Source: Pseudomonadota bacterium
Lineage (GTDB): Bacteria; Pseudomonadota; Gammaproteobacteria; Steroidobacterales; Steroidobacteraceae
Direction: 5' to 3'
DNA: 18,491 nucleotides
Assembly: GCA_021817875.1 (NCBI GenBank)
Contig: JAKAFQ010000018.1
Coordinates: forward strand, 1-18,491
The notes below the pieces were generated by a model, which made no database searches, had not been told where the DNA came from, and saw only the letters and a program-made list of their open reading frames with translations. The position numbers were made by a program, and so were the translations under genes. Every line of letters starts with the position of its first letter. Position 1 is the first letter of the stretch. This document shows, piece after piece, positions 1-7,185 of the stretch.

Positions 1-32
1 TCACGCCGAGCGCACCGCGCCGGCGAAACTGA

Positions 33-353
33 ATGCATCCCGCTCACGAATTTCCAGCAACCCACGGACTTGACCCCCTGCTCGTCGCGACGAACGTCGC
101 TGCTTGCGCGGGCGTAGGCACGAAGACCGGCGAGTACGTCGACGACAGCGCCATTACGGCGAAAGTGAAAGCCGACATGGCCGCCGACAAAACCGTGAAC
201 GCGCTGAATGTGCACGTGGTGACCGATCACGGCGTCGTGATTCTCACCGGCCTCGTGCACAGCGACGCCGCGAAGCGGCGCGCCGGCCAGATCGCGCACT
301 CGGTCGCTGGCGTGAGAAACGTGGAGAACGACCTGACCGTTACGGGCGGATGA
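33..353 (+). CDS. BON-domain protein, probable periplasmic lipoprotein with degenerate N-terminus
   Basis: The 106-residue product has a BON domain at about residues 38-104, starting at the segment YVDDSAITAKVKADM and ending in a run of the type GVRNVENDLTV. BON proteins of the OsmY class are periplasmic and thought to bind membranes or help the cell under envelope stress. Residues 17-25 (LLVATNVAAC) look like the end of a lipoprotein signal peptide with a lipobox and Cys25. The preceding residues (HPAHEFPATHGLDP) are not hydrophobic, so no working signal peptide can be read. An in-frame stop lies directly before the ATG, so the frame cannot be extended upstream. The 5' end may be rearranged or carry an indel. 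The domain call is firm; export and function are inference. It lies outside the large element and reads toward its left end. Confidence 0.7.
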   Translation: MHPAHEFPATHGLDPLLVATNVAACAGVGTKTGEYVDDSAITAKVKADMAADKTVNALNVHVVTDHGVVILTGLVHSDAAKRRAGQIAHSVAGVRNVENDLTVTGG

Positions 354-390
354 TCTGCCTGCGGCATTCAGCTACCAAATGGAGCTGTCC

Positions 391-645
391 ATGGCGACCG
401 AAATTCGGAAAGGCAGCGGGCCCGGCACTTGGCGCCCGGTGCGCGGCGCAAGCTCGGCGCGACTCACCTGTCCGCGACGCGGCCACGACGCGGAGATCGA
501 TCAGGCGATCGGCTGGAACGGCACGCTCGCGCAGCGCCTCGCGTGCCCGACAGGCTGCGGGTTTGACGACTACGTTCGGCTTCTCGGCTGGCGCGAGCGT
601 CTCTCGCCGGACTATCTGCCGGGCAGCCTGCGGCGCGCGAGGTAA
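391..645 (+). CDS. small hypothetical protein with paired Cys motifs
   Basis: This 84-residue protein is not one I recognise. It contains CPRRGH (Cys27, His32) and CPTGCGF (Cys52, Cys56), separated by about 20 residues, which could form a small zinc-binding fold. The C-terminus is rich in Arg. An in-frame ATG twelve bases upstream (379) is possible, but the start at 391 has GGAG at a suitable distance and gives the usual start MATEIRKG. The stop codon is only five bases from the left attachment repeat at 651, so this gene is the last one outside the large element. It could be a host gene or belong to an older island. Metal binding is inferred from Cys/His spacing alone. Confidence 0.5.
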   Translation: MATEIRKGSGPGTWRPVRGASSARLTCPRRGHDAEIDQAIGWNGTLAQRLACPTGCGFDDYVRLLGWRERLSPDYLPGSLRRAR

Positions 646-650
646 GAGCT

Positions 651-664
651 TGGAGGCGGGGGTC
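651..664. repeat. left attachment-site repeat of the large element
   Basis: TGGAGGCGGGGGTC is identical to 15448-15461. It equals the last 14 bases of the tRNA-Cys 3' half on the minus strand, including the encoded CCA. Identity stops after 14 bases on both sides. Being at the integrase-distal end, this copy should be the displaced tRNA 3' end left by integration. Confidence 0.75.
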
Positions 665-728
665 TCTACCGAAGTTCACTCGTAACGTGCTGATTCAGCG
701 TTATCCATTTACTGCGTCTTGGCATACG

Positions 729-747
729 TACCCCCAAACATACCCCC
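729..747. promoter_or_regulatory. putative integrase arm-type sites, left end
   Basis: Two copies of TACCCCC start at 729 and 741, twelve bases apart and about 65 bases inside the left attachment repeat. The same motif in the same orientation recurs inside the right end (15290-15340). Paired short repeats flanking a core at this distance fit arm-type binding sites of a tyrosine integrase. Of the rest of 665-815, I see only this pair and no convincing gene. Confidence 0.55.
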
Positions 748-815
748 ACGGCATGCCTTCAAGGGCTGGGTCTGATCTGAGTCTGCTACCCTGCTCGCCC
801 CCGCGCGATTCTGCC

Positions 816-1052
816 ATGCAGCCCAATCCCTACGACACCCGCGACCCTGCCGAGCGCGCCGACGTGGCGACGATCTTGGGCGTGCTGCCCGATGAGCATC
901 CGGCGCGCGTCGCCTATGCATGCGGCACCGGCACCTTGGAGCTGACGCACCTCGTTGCGGATCGGCCGGAGCTGGTCGAGGAACTCAAGGAAGCGTGGCT
1001 CGCCGGCTACCGGCGGCTGCTCGCCCGGTCGCAAGGGTTTCGGCCGCATTGA
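816..1052 (+). CDS. hypothetical protein, 78 residues
   Basis: I do not recognise this protein. The chosen ATG starts MQPNPYDTRD; an upstream in-frame ATG at 687 would add a low-complexity leader that crosses the attachment-arm region and is unlikely. The product is acidic in the middle and helical in character, with the segments RADVATILGVLP and RPELVEELKEAWLAGYRRLL. It has no signal peptide or membrane segment. It is the first gene inside the left end and reads inward, ahead of the small lipoprotein gene at 1108. No clear ribosome binding site precedes it, which lowers confidence in the start. Elements of this type often carry accessory genes at the integrase-distal end, but nothing in the sequence points to a specific role. 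Confidence 0.5.
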   Translation: MQPNPYDTRDPAERADVATILGVLPDEHPARVAYACGTGTLELTHLVADRPELVEELKEAWLAGYRRLLARSQGFRPH

Positions 1053-1107
1053 GTGTGGCGCCAGTCGGGCGCAAACTGGATGCGCTGGGGTCCATCAGGG
1101 AGACAGG

Positions 1108-1311
1108 ATGCGCTACGCCTTGCTCGCACTACTCCTAGCTGGATGTGCCGACGTTCCGCCGCCCCAATACGTGCGAGCTCCTTGGGCTACGGAGTCTCTA
1201 GATCAAGCCCGCGCGGAATGCTTCAACTTCATCAACTCGGCCGCCGGGTACGGGTCCGACGAGTATCTGTGCTTGAAGTCGAAGGGGTGGACGGAGATTG
1301 GCGGTTACTGA
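1108..1311 (+). CDS. small prophage lipoprotein
   Basis: The 67-residue product starts MRYALLALLLAGCADVPPP, a compact signal peptide with lipobox LAGC and lipidated Cys at about residue 13. The start is preceded by a purine-rich site (AGGGAGACAGG), which favours this ATG over the longer frame upstream. The mature part is short, begins with a proline stretch, contains two further Cys residues and ends in WTEIGGY. It should be a lipoprotein anchored to the inner or outer membrane. Short proline-containing lipoproteins in phages can be outer-membrane spanins, but there is no overlapping Rz-type gene here, so that role is only a possibility. Its 3' end overlaps by seven bases the end of the minus-strand gene at 1305-1595. 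Confidence 0.65.
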   Translation: MRYALLALLLAGCADVPPPQYVRAPWATESLDQARAECFNFINSAAGYGSDEYLCLKSKGWTEIGGY

Positions 1312-1595
1312 CCGCCAGCCGATACCCCGTTCAGGCACTGCATCTGATTCTGCCTCGCCTGGTTCGAATCATCTTCGAGGATGAAGCAACGGTCGGCCAA
1401 CTGGGGGCTTAGGACGTCAGGTACGTCAGCAACGATGAGCGTTAGGTGGTCGCCAAGGCGGTAGGAATGCGAACGGAAGTGCGCGGGAGGTTCGGCGATC
1501 TGGAGGGGTTTCGCAGGCACTTCCTTGGGGCGTGTCAGCCACATGCCACCGGCAACCAGCGCGGCGAGGATGGCAAGCGACGCGAGGATTCGCAT
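1305..1595 (-). CDS. small membrane-anchored hypothetical protein
   Basis: The 96-residue product has a single N-terminal hydrophobic segment at about residues 4-20 (ASLAILAALVAGGMWLT), an uncleaved anchor or signal sequence. A soluble domain of about 70 residues follows, with two Cys residues (RCFIL and QCLNG) that could form a disulfide if exported. A basic and proline-rich linker (RPKEVPAKP) comes directly after the anchor, so the topology is probably N-in with the domain in the periplasm. It is the only minus-strand gene in the left 2 kb and converges on the lipoprotein gene at 1108. I do not recognise the family. Confidence 0.55.
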   Translation of the reverse strand: MRILASLAILAALVAGGMWLTRPKEVPAKPLQIAEPPAHFRSHSYRLGDHLTLIVADVPDVLSPQLADRCFILEDDSNQARQNQMQCLNGVSAGGQ

Positions 1596-1649
1596 CTGCT
1601 TATCTTACCCGCGTCCTCACGCTGGCTCCGGGCGTAACCGATCGCCTAG

Positions 1650-1892
1650 GCTCTTGCGGCCGGCAAAGCGCGGGCAGATGATTACAGGCCACCCGAACGT
1701 AGGAGCGCCAACGCTCGCAACGGCGACGAGGACTACCACGATCTGGGCGGCGACTGGTCGGGTGTCTTGGCCGGCCTCGCGGTGTTCGCCGCAGTCATCG
1801 GTCTCTGCATCGTCCTTCCGCAGTGGGCGACCGAGCTTCTCGGCGTTGCCTTAGTCGCGGTGATGCTCGAATTCGTGGTGCGCCGGACCTGA
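1650..1892 (+). CDS. open frame for a two-helix membrane protein without a standard start codon
   Basis: The frame runs from just after a TAG at 1647 to a TGA at 1890 and reads as a natural small membrane protein: a charged N-terminal region (RADDYRPPERRSANARNG), then GDWSGVLAGLAVFAAVIGL and a second hydrophobic stretch ELLGVALVAVMLEFVV, ending in RRT. There is no ATG, GTG or TTG before the first helix. The nearest ATG (1678) is in another frame. So the start codon was lost, a frameshift lies near 1678, or an unusual start is used. The size and two helices resemble a small holin, but this is only a resemblance. The next gene begins three bases after its stop. Confidence 0.45.
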   Translation, partial: ALAAGKARADDYRPPERRSANARNGDEDYHDLGGDWSGVLAGLAVFAAVIGLCIVLPQWATELLGVALVAVMLEFVVRRT

Positions 1893-1894
1893 CC

Positions 1895-2218
1895 ATGGAT
1901 GTCTTTAAGACGTACCTGTTCTTTAGCGATTACGACCAAGGTAGCCCTTACCTAATCGACACCATCCTGCACGAAGGGCGCTGGTGGCTCGTCGGTTCAT
2001 GGCTCGAACAGATTGCCACAGGAGAACGCATCCCAGAGAGGCTAGTTCTCCTGGATGGTCAGCGAATTCGTTATCAGGAAGTGCAAGGCGAACCGTATCG
2101 CTTCGTTCTGAGCAACTCACTACCCAGAGGTGTCCTCGCCGGTACAGAACAAGACGGCTACGTGGTAGCAACCTATCAGGCGCTCGCACGTACCCAAGGG
2201 CCCGACAAACGCCACTAG
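1895..2218 (+). CDS. hypothetical protein, 107 residues
   Basis: The ATG at 1895 lies three bases after the stop of the preceding membrane frame, suggesting coupled translation; an in-frame ATG at 1823 would overlap that frame heavily and is less likely. The product starts MDVFKTYLFFSDYDQGSPYL and is rich in aromatic and beta-strand-like stretches (EGRWWLVGSWL, GERIPERLVLLDGQRIRYQE), suggesting a small beta-barrel or SH3-like fold. No signal peptide or metal motif is visible. I do not recognise the family. It ends 58 bases before the converging end of the large minus-strand gene, closing the plus-strand group of small genes at the left end. Confidence 0.55.
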   Translation: MDVFKTYLFFSDYDQGSPYLIDTILHEGRWWLVGSWLEQIATGERIPERLVLLDGQRIRYQEVQGEPYRFVLSNSLPRGVLAGTEQDGYVVATYQALARTQGPDKRH

Positions 2219-2275
2219 TCCGCTTTCGCGATCGGTCAAGTGCGGACCCATGCCCTTGCGGCCCTTGCGTGAGCT

Positions 2276-4843
2276 TCATTGCCCGTGCTCCCGCTGCCAC
2301 CGCTCGTACCAGTAGCGCTTCTTCAGGATTCGCTCGCGCTGCCAGTTTTCTAGGCCCTTGCGCATACGCTCCTCCTCGCTCGGCGGATTGGTCAGGCCGA
2401 GCTGGCTTGTCACCACGTTCTCGGGATTAACCTTCTCCTGGAGGATCTCCTGCAGCGGCAGGAACGCGCCGGCCATGTGCTTCGCCGTACCCTCGGCCTT
2501 GTTCTTGGCGGACTCGTAGTAGGGCCGAATCTCCTTGCCGGTATAGAAGTCCCGATTGAATATCTGCTCGAGCACTTCCTCGCTGGCCCGGGCTGGTGTC
2601 AGCGTCGCGAGCAGCAGGTTCGTCAGGCTCTTTTGCCCTTCGGCGAACTTGTAGAGGTCATACGGGATGGCCGTCATCCCGAAGCGGTGAACCGCGGCGT
2701 TGCGGTTGCCGGTCTGCTTCTGCCAGGCCGCATCCAAGGCCGGGTACACCACGAAGGCGAGAATGCCGATCATGGCGAGCTGGTCAGCAGCCCGGGCACG
2801 GTCCTCCATCGGCACCTTGCCGAGCAGGTTAAGGATCATCTGACCCCAAGAGCGAAACAGCCCGTAGTGCCACTTCGAGAACCACGTCACATCCGGGTGC
2901 GCGATCATGTTGAGCGTGCGGATGTCGGTGCGCATCCGGTAGTCAGGCATGACCTCGTAGACGTGCCGGATCGCGTCGTCCTCGCTCTCCCCTTGCAGCA
3001 TCCGCTCCTTGATCGCCTGCAAGGCCGTGATGTCGTTGAACGTCCACATGCTCGTCTGCTGGTGGCGCCCCCACCACCTGAGAACGCCCGCGATCTTCTT
3101 CGGCCCGTAGCCGAGCACCTGGGCGATGCGGCTGGCCTCGGGCTTTGTCTCGAATTCGTTCGCAACGGACTCGATGATTGCCCGGTAGGCGTCGGGCTGT
3201 AAGGCAGCGAGGCGCTTGAACGCGACGCCTTTCGCCATGAGGCGCTGATACTCGGGCGAGATCGTCATCACGTCCTTGATCGCTGGGCCGAGGGTCTTCC
3301 AGAGGCGCATGTAGCCTTGAGGAAGCGCCCAGCTCGAGGCGCCGCGCTCAACGATCCACTGATTCGCGATGTTGAAGTCGTGCCACACGGAAAGCACCGA
3401 GAACATCGCCTTGGTCAGAATGTCGTTGAGCGGCCCCAGGAACGGCAAGCGGTTGCCCTTCTGTAGCGCGGCGAAGTGATTGAGCACCTCGGCCGTGTGC
3501 GGCTCGAACGAGTAACCCCGGAAATTAGCGAGATCCACGGGCTTGTAAGTAGGCGGTGCCATTCCGTCTTTGACCGCGATGCCGCTCTCGACCATCGCGG
3601 CCTTCATCTGCTCGAGCATCGCAGCCTGCCTTGCCGCTTGGCGCTCGGTGATGTATTGGCGGGCGACGATCCCGATGGCGTTCTTGTGGTAGCGCACGCC
3701 TGAGTGCTGCTCGACCTCCGAGATATGCGCCTCGCCTATGGTGTAGAGCTTACCGCCCTTCTTGAAGCGCCAGCCGTTCAGCACGCCGTGTCCGAACTCC
3801 TCATGCGTGTAGTCCTTCTGCTCCTGGATCTGAGCGAGCTTGCCCTTGATGTTCGCTATACGCTCCCGCGCTGCGGCCTCGCGCGACTTCGTTGCGGTGA
3901 GAATCTTGAGCTCGCGCTGGAGATCAGTCTCGGCCTTCTCAAGCGGCTCGAGGCGCTCGCGCAGCAAGTCCTGGTTCGTCTCGAAATGCATCGTCCCGAT
4001 GTCGGAGGGCGCGCCGTTTCGCCACGCCGTCACGGTCTTGGTGCGAGCGCCTGCGTTCTTGATCGAAACCACCGTCCGATTGCCGGCCTCGTCGGTGATG
4101 ACCTTCATCACGCGACCGCGCATGCCCGGATGCGTGGTGCGCAGCAACCCGATGCCAAAGGCGCGCTGCGTCCCCTGCTTCAGCCGGTCGAGGAAGCCGC
4201 CTTTGCCAACGGCTTCGCGATGGATATAGCCCGGGCCCCAGCCGAGCTCGTCGGCCATCGGCTTGATGAACTCATCATAGAGGGCTTGCTGCTTTGGGGT
4301 GAGTGGCCGGCGCGGATCGTCCATGTGTAGGGCAATGGCCTCGTTGTCCTCCCTGGTGAGTCCCGCCTCTTTCGCCCGGGCGACTAGCTGCGTCGCGCGC
4401 CAGGTATCGAGTTGCCGGACTGCTCTCATCCTCTCGAGCGAATCCTCAACGTCACGCCAGCCATGGATCAGCGGGGCAACTGGGCGGTCCTCGGCCGCGA
4501 CGAAATCGCGGGCGTTGCGGATCGGAGCTTGCCCTGCGTGGGCGGGTAGCGCTGCCTCCCGGGAGAACGCCCCGCGCCCCGATTTGGTAGAAGGCTGGCT
4601 CCGCAGTTCCTGCTCAACGTCCTCCAGCGAATCAAGGAAGGAATGGATTGCCTTCGGCGTCGGGTGCTTCGAGAAATAGAAATGCGCTCTATGCCAAGCG
4701 CTTCGCTGGGCGCGGTCAAGGCTCGCAGCGTATTCCCGCGGCGATTCACCCGCACGCAGCGGCCTGCCACCGAGCCGGTCGAGAAGCTCGTTAAAGTCCC
4801 GCCGGGTTTCGGGATCAGCAAAGTTGGGGCATCGGATAGACAT
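2276..4843 (-). CDS. large phage polyvalent / internal virion-type protein, 855 residues
   Basis: This is by far the largest gene of the element and the last of the late run. The start MSIRCPNF at 4843 has a GGGGTGACGG ribosome site; an ATG at 4861 in the same frame would add six residues. The N-terminal third is helical and charged, with a segment of the type LTPKQQALYDEFIKPM followed by GYIHREAVGKGGF. A coiled-coil stretch lies at about residues 295-345. The C-terminal half is rich in aromatic residues, with one hydrophobic stretch near 688-703 (LAMIGILAFVVYPALDAAW). The tail is very basic and aromatic (KKRYWYERWQ). Size, helical repeats and position suit proteins injected with phage DNA or the large polyvalent proteins of phages and conjugative elements. 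That role is inference; no catalytic motif is clear. Confidence 0.7.
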   Translation of the reverse strand: MSIRCPNFADPETRRDFNELLDRLGGRPLRAGESPREYAASLDRAQRSAWHRAHFYFSKHPTPKAIHSFLDSLEDVEQELRSQPSTKSGRGAFSREAALPAHAGQAPIRNARDFVAAEDRPVAPLIHGWRDVEDSLERMRAVRQLDTWRATQLVARAKEAGLTREDNEAIALHMDDPRRPLTPKQQALYDEFIKPMADELGWGPGYIHREAVGKGGFLDRLKQGTQRAFGIGLLRTTHPGMRGRVMKVITDEAGNRTVVSIKNAGARTKTVTAWRNGAPSDIGTMHFETNQDLLRERLEPLEKAETDLQRELKILTATKSREAAARERIANIKGKLAQIQEQKDYTHEEFGHGVLNGWRFKKGGKLYTIGEAHISEVEQHSGVRYHKNAIGIVARQYITERQAARQAAMLEQMKAAMVESGIAVKDGMAPPTYKPVDLANFRGYSFEPHTAEVLNHFAALQKGNRLPFLGPLNDILTKAMFSVLSVWHDFNIANQWIVERGASSWALPQGYMRLWKTLGPAIKDVMTISPEYQRLMAKGVAFKRLAALQPDAYRAIIESVANEFETKPEASRIAQVLGYGPKKIAGVLRWWGRHQQTSMWTFNDITALQAIKERMLQGESEDDAIRHVYEVMPDYRMRTDIRTLNMIAHPDVTWFSKWHYGLFRSWGQMILNLLGKVPMEDRARAADQLAMIGILAFVVYPALDAAWQKQTGNRNAAVHRFGMTAIPYDLYKFAEGQKSLTNLLLATLTPARASEEVLEQIFNRDFYTGKEIRPYYESAKNKAEGTAKHMAGAFLPLQEILQEKVNPENVVTSQLGLTNPPSEEERMRKGLENWQRERILKKRYWYERWQREHGQ

Positions 4844-4847
4844 ACCG

Positions 4848-5192
4848 TCACCCCGTCCCATTGCCGGGATACACGATGCGGTAGCCCTCGCGCCGCGCCA
4901 ACGCCTCCTGCCCGGTGTGGCTCAAGCCCTTGAGCTGCTCACGAAGCCTTGATTCCGCCTCAACGTCCGCACGCACCTTGTCGTAATCCAGCCGTACGAC
5001 TGCGCCAGGCTCGCGAATGCGACACTCTGCGGCCGACTCGATCCGCTCAAGATCAAAGCCGTGGACCCTGAATGCAGCCTCCCTATAGGACTTGGAAAAG
5101 TCGATCGGGGGTGCGCCGATCAGCGCGGCCCGCGGGTCACCCTGCGGGGCCGAGGACTCGAGGTCGCGAATTCTTCGCTCAAGGGCTGTCAC
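4848..5192 (-). CDS. small phage protein starting with a short coiled coil
   Basis: The 114-residue product uses a GTG start at 5192 that overlaps the stop of the gene upstream (GTGA) and is preceded by GGAG seven bases away. It opens MTALERRIRDLE, a short heptad segment also seen at the start of the upstream protein and at the end of the one before that. The rest is charged and probably helical (VRADVEAESRLREQLKGLS), ending in GYRIVYPGNGTG. Its stop lies five bases before the preferred start of the large 855-residue gene, so the two are probably translated together. I do not recognise a function. Confidence 0.65.
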   Translation of the reverse strand: MTALERRIRDLESSAPQGDPRAALIGAPPIDFSKSYREAAFRVHGFDLERIESAAECRIREPGAVVRLDYDKVRADVEAESRLREQLKGLSHTGQEALARREGYRIVYPGNGTG

Positions 5193-5488
5193 GCGGTTTC
5201 TCCGTGCTCGGCCGGCGATGGCCCGCGCTCCTCGAAGATTATTTCGCCAAATTGGTTCGTCGTCGTCTCGAGCACGAACGCCTCGGCACGCTCCTTGAAG
5301 TCGGTTTCCGTCTCTCCGCGGCGCCGACGGATTAATTCGCCGTCCCAGCGGTAGCCGATCAGCTCACCAAGAGGCAGAGCCCGGCCATCGCGGGTGGGTA
5401 CTGCACGGATGAACATGAGCGGCTTCGGAAATGGGCGCACTCCGCTCCGTTCCTCGAGGCTTTCAACCCTTCGTTCAAGACTTGGCAT
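5189..5488 (-). CDS. small phage protein with N-terminal coiled coil
   Basis: The 99-residue product opens MPSLERRVESLEERSG, nearly the same heptad as in its neighbours. It continues into a beta-type region (LMFIRAVPTRDGRALPLGEL) and an acidic C-terminal half. A strong ribosome site (GGAGGAAAGG) sits before the ATG, which overlaps the 3' end of the DUF5681 gene by fourteen bases. The stop overlaps the GTG of the next gene by four bases. Similar short proteins with this layout are common beside packaging genes in prophages, from memory of the family and not a search. Specific function unknown. Confidence 0.65.
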   Translation of the reverse strand: MPSLERRVESLEERSGVRPFPKPLMFIRAVPTRDGRALPLGELIGYRWDGELIRRRRGETETDFKERAEAFVLETTTNQFGEIIFEERGPSPAEHGETA

Positions 5489-5879
5489 TTGACCTTTCCT
5501 CCAGCGCCTTGACGCGGCGCTCTAGTTCGTCCACTTCGATAACTCTCGCCTGTCCCTGGATGACCCGCATTGCCGTCTCTGCTTCCTCCGGCGTGATGCG
5601 TCCTTCAGCCATTTCCGCTACGATCTGACGACCATAATCGGCCGGCGCGTCTTCTCCTGGTTCAAGCCGAATCGGTGCGCCCGCGGGCACCATCTTCCCG
5701 AGCAAGAGCTTGTAGAAGTCCGTCCGTGATTTCTTCGCCCAGGCCAGCATCGCGCCCTCGCCCCCCATACCCTCGTACACGGCAAGCATGGCTTCACGCA
5801 ACGCGCGGGTGACCTTGTTGCCTGTGCCTGGCTTGCGGCCGGACGGATTCCCGCTCTTTCCTTTTGTGAACTTCGACAT
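5475..5879 (-). CDS. DUF5681-type phage protein
   Basis: The N-terminus FTKGKSGNPSGRKPGTGNKV matches the DUF5681 signature (F-x-K-G-x-S-G-N-P-x-G-R). Proteins of this family usually sit beside terminase genes and are thought to act in or near DNA packaging, but their activity is not established. After the basic N-terminus comes a helical part with WAKKSRTDFYKLLLGKMVP, a proline/glycine hinge, an acidic helix and a C-terminal coiled coil ELERRVKALEER at about residues 117-128. Length 134. No terminase large subunit follows it; the next genes are two small proteins and the 855-residue protein. Its ribosome site is weak. Confidence 0.7.
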   Translation of the reverse strand: MSKFTKGKSGNPSGRKPGTGNKVTRALREAMLAVYEGMGGEGAMLAWAKKSRTDFYKLLLGKMVPAGAPIRLEPGEDAPADYGRQIVAEMAEGRITPEEAETAMRVIQGQARVIEVDELERRVKALEERSNAKS

Positions 5880-5921
5880 CAGCCTGTTTCCGCCTGTAAT
5901 TTGCAGGGCAAAGGCTTGGGC

Positions 5922-6146
5922 TCAGTGCCCTTGCGGACGGGCACCTTGCTCGCCTTCCTCGCCTTGGCTGGGCGACGTCATTGCCTTATCGTAAGCGGCC
6001 TGCTCGTCCGGGTGGACATCGAGGATTTCGCGCGCCCGCGTCAGCGCCGCATCAACAGAGCGGAAGTTCTCTGATCGGTTGTTCGCGATCACATCGCAGC
6101 GGCCGGTGCCGTCTGCGATAAGAGTCACTACGGTTCGATTTGCCAT
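5922..6146 (-). CDS. small hypothetical phage protein, 74 residues
   Basis: The start MANRTVVTLIADGTG is preceded by AGGAGAAGAAA, an excellent ribosome site that overlaps the stop codon of the upstream coiled-coil gene. The product has a short beta-like start (RTVVTLIADGTGRCDVIAN), a helix (DAALTRAREIL) and a disordered, charged Gly/Glu-rich tail. No known domain is recognised. It lies in the tightly packed late run and is followed by 42 bases before the DUF5681 gene. Confidence 0.6.
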   Translation of the reverse strand: MANRTVVTLIADGTGRCDVIANNRSENFRSVDAALTRAREILDVHPDEQAAYDKAMTSPSQGEEGEQGARPQGH

Positions 6147-6155
6147 TTTCTTCTC

Positions 6156-6650
6156 CTAGAGTGATTTCCACGTTCCCGCCAAAATCTCCTTCAAGTGCGG
6201 GATTCCAGCGTGTTGTTTGAGGAACTGCCGCATCAACGTGTCTTCGTATCCCTTGTGGTGGACTGACTTGAGCAGCGCATAGGCTCGCCGGTCTGCGGCG
6301 ACGGTGCGCGACATTCCCGCTTCGTAATCGCGCGTGAACAGCTTTTTCGCCTGCTCGATGTCGGCGCCCTCGGGATGGACTGACCAAGCCTCGATCTTCG
6401 CGCGCCGTTCGGCCTCATTTTTCTCGCGCTCCCGAGTTATCGCCCGCTCGCTGGCCTGAAGCTTTTCGAGCTCCGGCAGCGCCTCGATCATCGCCTCGAT
6501 GTCACGCACTGCCTTTTCGTGCTCATCCAGCGTCTCGCGGGCAATGCGAGCCTCTCCGTCCTCATGTCGATGCAGAGCAAGACCAAGCGCAATTCGCGCC
6601 TTCGTCAGCTCTTGCCGCTTCTCGTCAAGCCGTTCCTGTAGGGTTTTCAT
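6156..6650 (-). CDS. coiled-coil phage protein
   Basis: This 164-residue protein is mostly alpha-helical. Residues 1-90 are a long charged coiled coil (ERLDEKRQELTKARIALG onward, then IEALPELEKLQASERAITRE), and the C-terminal part is a basic helical domain with KKLFTRDYEAGMSRTV and a run ending LKEILAGTWKSL. The ATG has GGAG six bases upstream and lies 19 bases after the stop of the structural-type gene before it. Scaffold-like or internal virion roles would fit a coiled coil at this place in a late operon, but nothing in the sequence settles it. Confidence 0.65.
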   Translation of the reverse strand: MKTLQERLDEKRQELTKARIALGLALHRHEDGEARIARETLDEHEKAVRDIEAMIEALPELEKLQASERAITREREKNEAERRAKIEAWSVHPEGADIEQAKKLFTRDYEAGMSRTVAADRRAYALLKSVHHKGYEDTLMRQFLKQHAGIPHLKEILAGTWKSL

Positions 6651-6669
6651 GGGTTCTCCGGTTGCTTGA

Positions 6670-7152
6670 TTACGAGCTCTGCGGACGCGGCGGCAAGGCG
6701 ATGAGGTCCTGCACGATGTGGGTCAGGCCGGTCGTATTCCAGTTGCTCGAGCCGAAGGTGAACTTGCCGGAGAGCGTCCCATCCGCCTTGTGCAGCGTGT
6801 AGGCGAAGGGACAGTACGTGTCCAAGGCCACCGGGCCGAAGGATGGAGCGAGAACAAAGTTGCTCTGCAAGTCAAGAGCAACGACTGGGCCTCCGATAAC
6901 TCTCACGTTGCCACTCGAGTCGAACGCCCACACCACGATCACGGCCTGACTCGCCGCAAGGGTGATCTGGCCTCCTGTCACGGCGTCGGCAGTCGGCGTT
7001 GCGGCGCCCGAGTTCGCTAAGGCGCCGAACGCTTTCCCGTCAATTGCGTAGCCGCACGCACTCGTCGAGAAGGTCGTCGCGGCACCGGAAATTCCGGTGA
7101 GACCGGCCTTCGCCAACGCCATCGTGACGCCGTTGAGATTTTCTGTTTCCAT
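6670..7152 (-). CDS. probable phage decoration or structural protein
   Basis: The 160-residue protein starts METENLNGVTMALAKAGLTG after a good ribosome site (AAGGAAC). It is rich in Gly, Ala, Ser and Thr with alternating beta-strand patterns (QAVIVVWAFDSSGNVRVIGG, then LSGKFTFGSSNWNTTGLTHI) and ends in a proline-rich LPPRPQSS. From memory, proteins of this shape occur in prophages of beta- and gammaproteobacteria near head genes, with a conserved centre of the type ALD-x-x-x-NFVLAPSF and TFGSSNWN. A capsid-decoration or head-surface role is inferred from composition and context. It has no signal peptide. If the element makes a particle, this is one of the better candidates for a surface protein. 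Confidence 0.6.
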   Translation of the reverse strand: METENLNGVTMALAKAGLTGISGAATTFSTSACGYAIDGKAFGALANSGAATPTADAVTGGQITLAASQAVIVVWAFDSSGNVRVIGGPVVALDLQSNFVLAPSFGPVALDTYCPFAYTLHKADGTLSGKFTFGSSNWNTTGLTHIVQDLIALPPRPQSS

Positions 7153-7185
7153 TTTTTGTTCCTTATTGGTTACATTTCAAAGTGA

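Noticed and set aside
3704..4330. Plus-strand frame of 208 codons opposite the 855-residue gene
   Set aside because: Leu/Arg-rich antisense shadow of a GC-rich gene; no ribosome site or domain.
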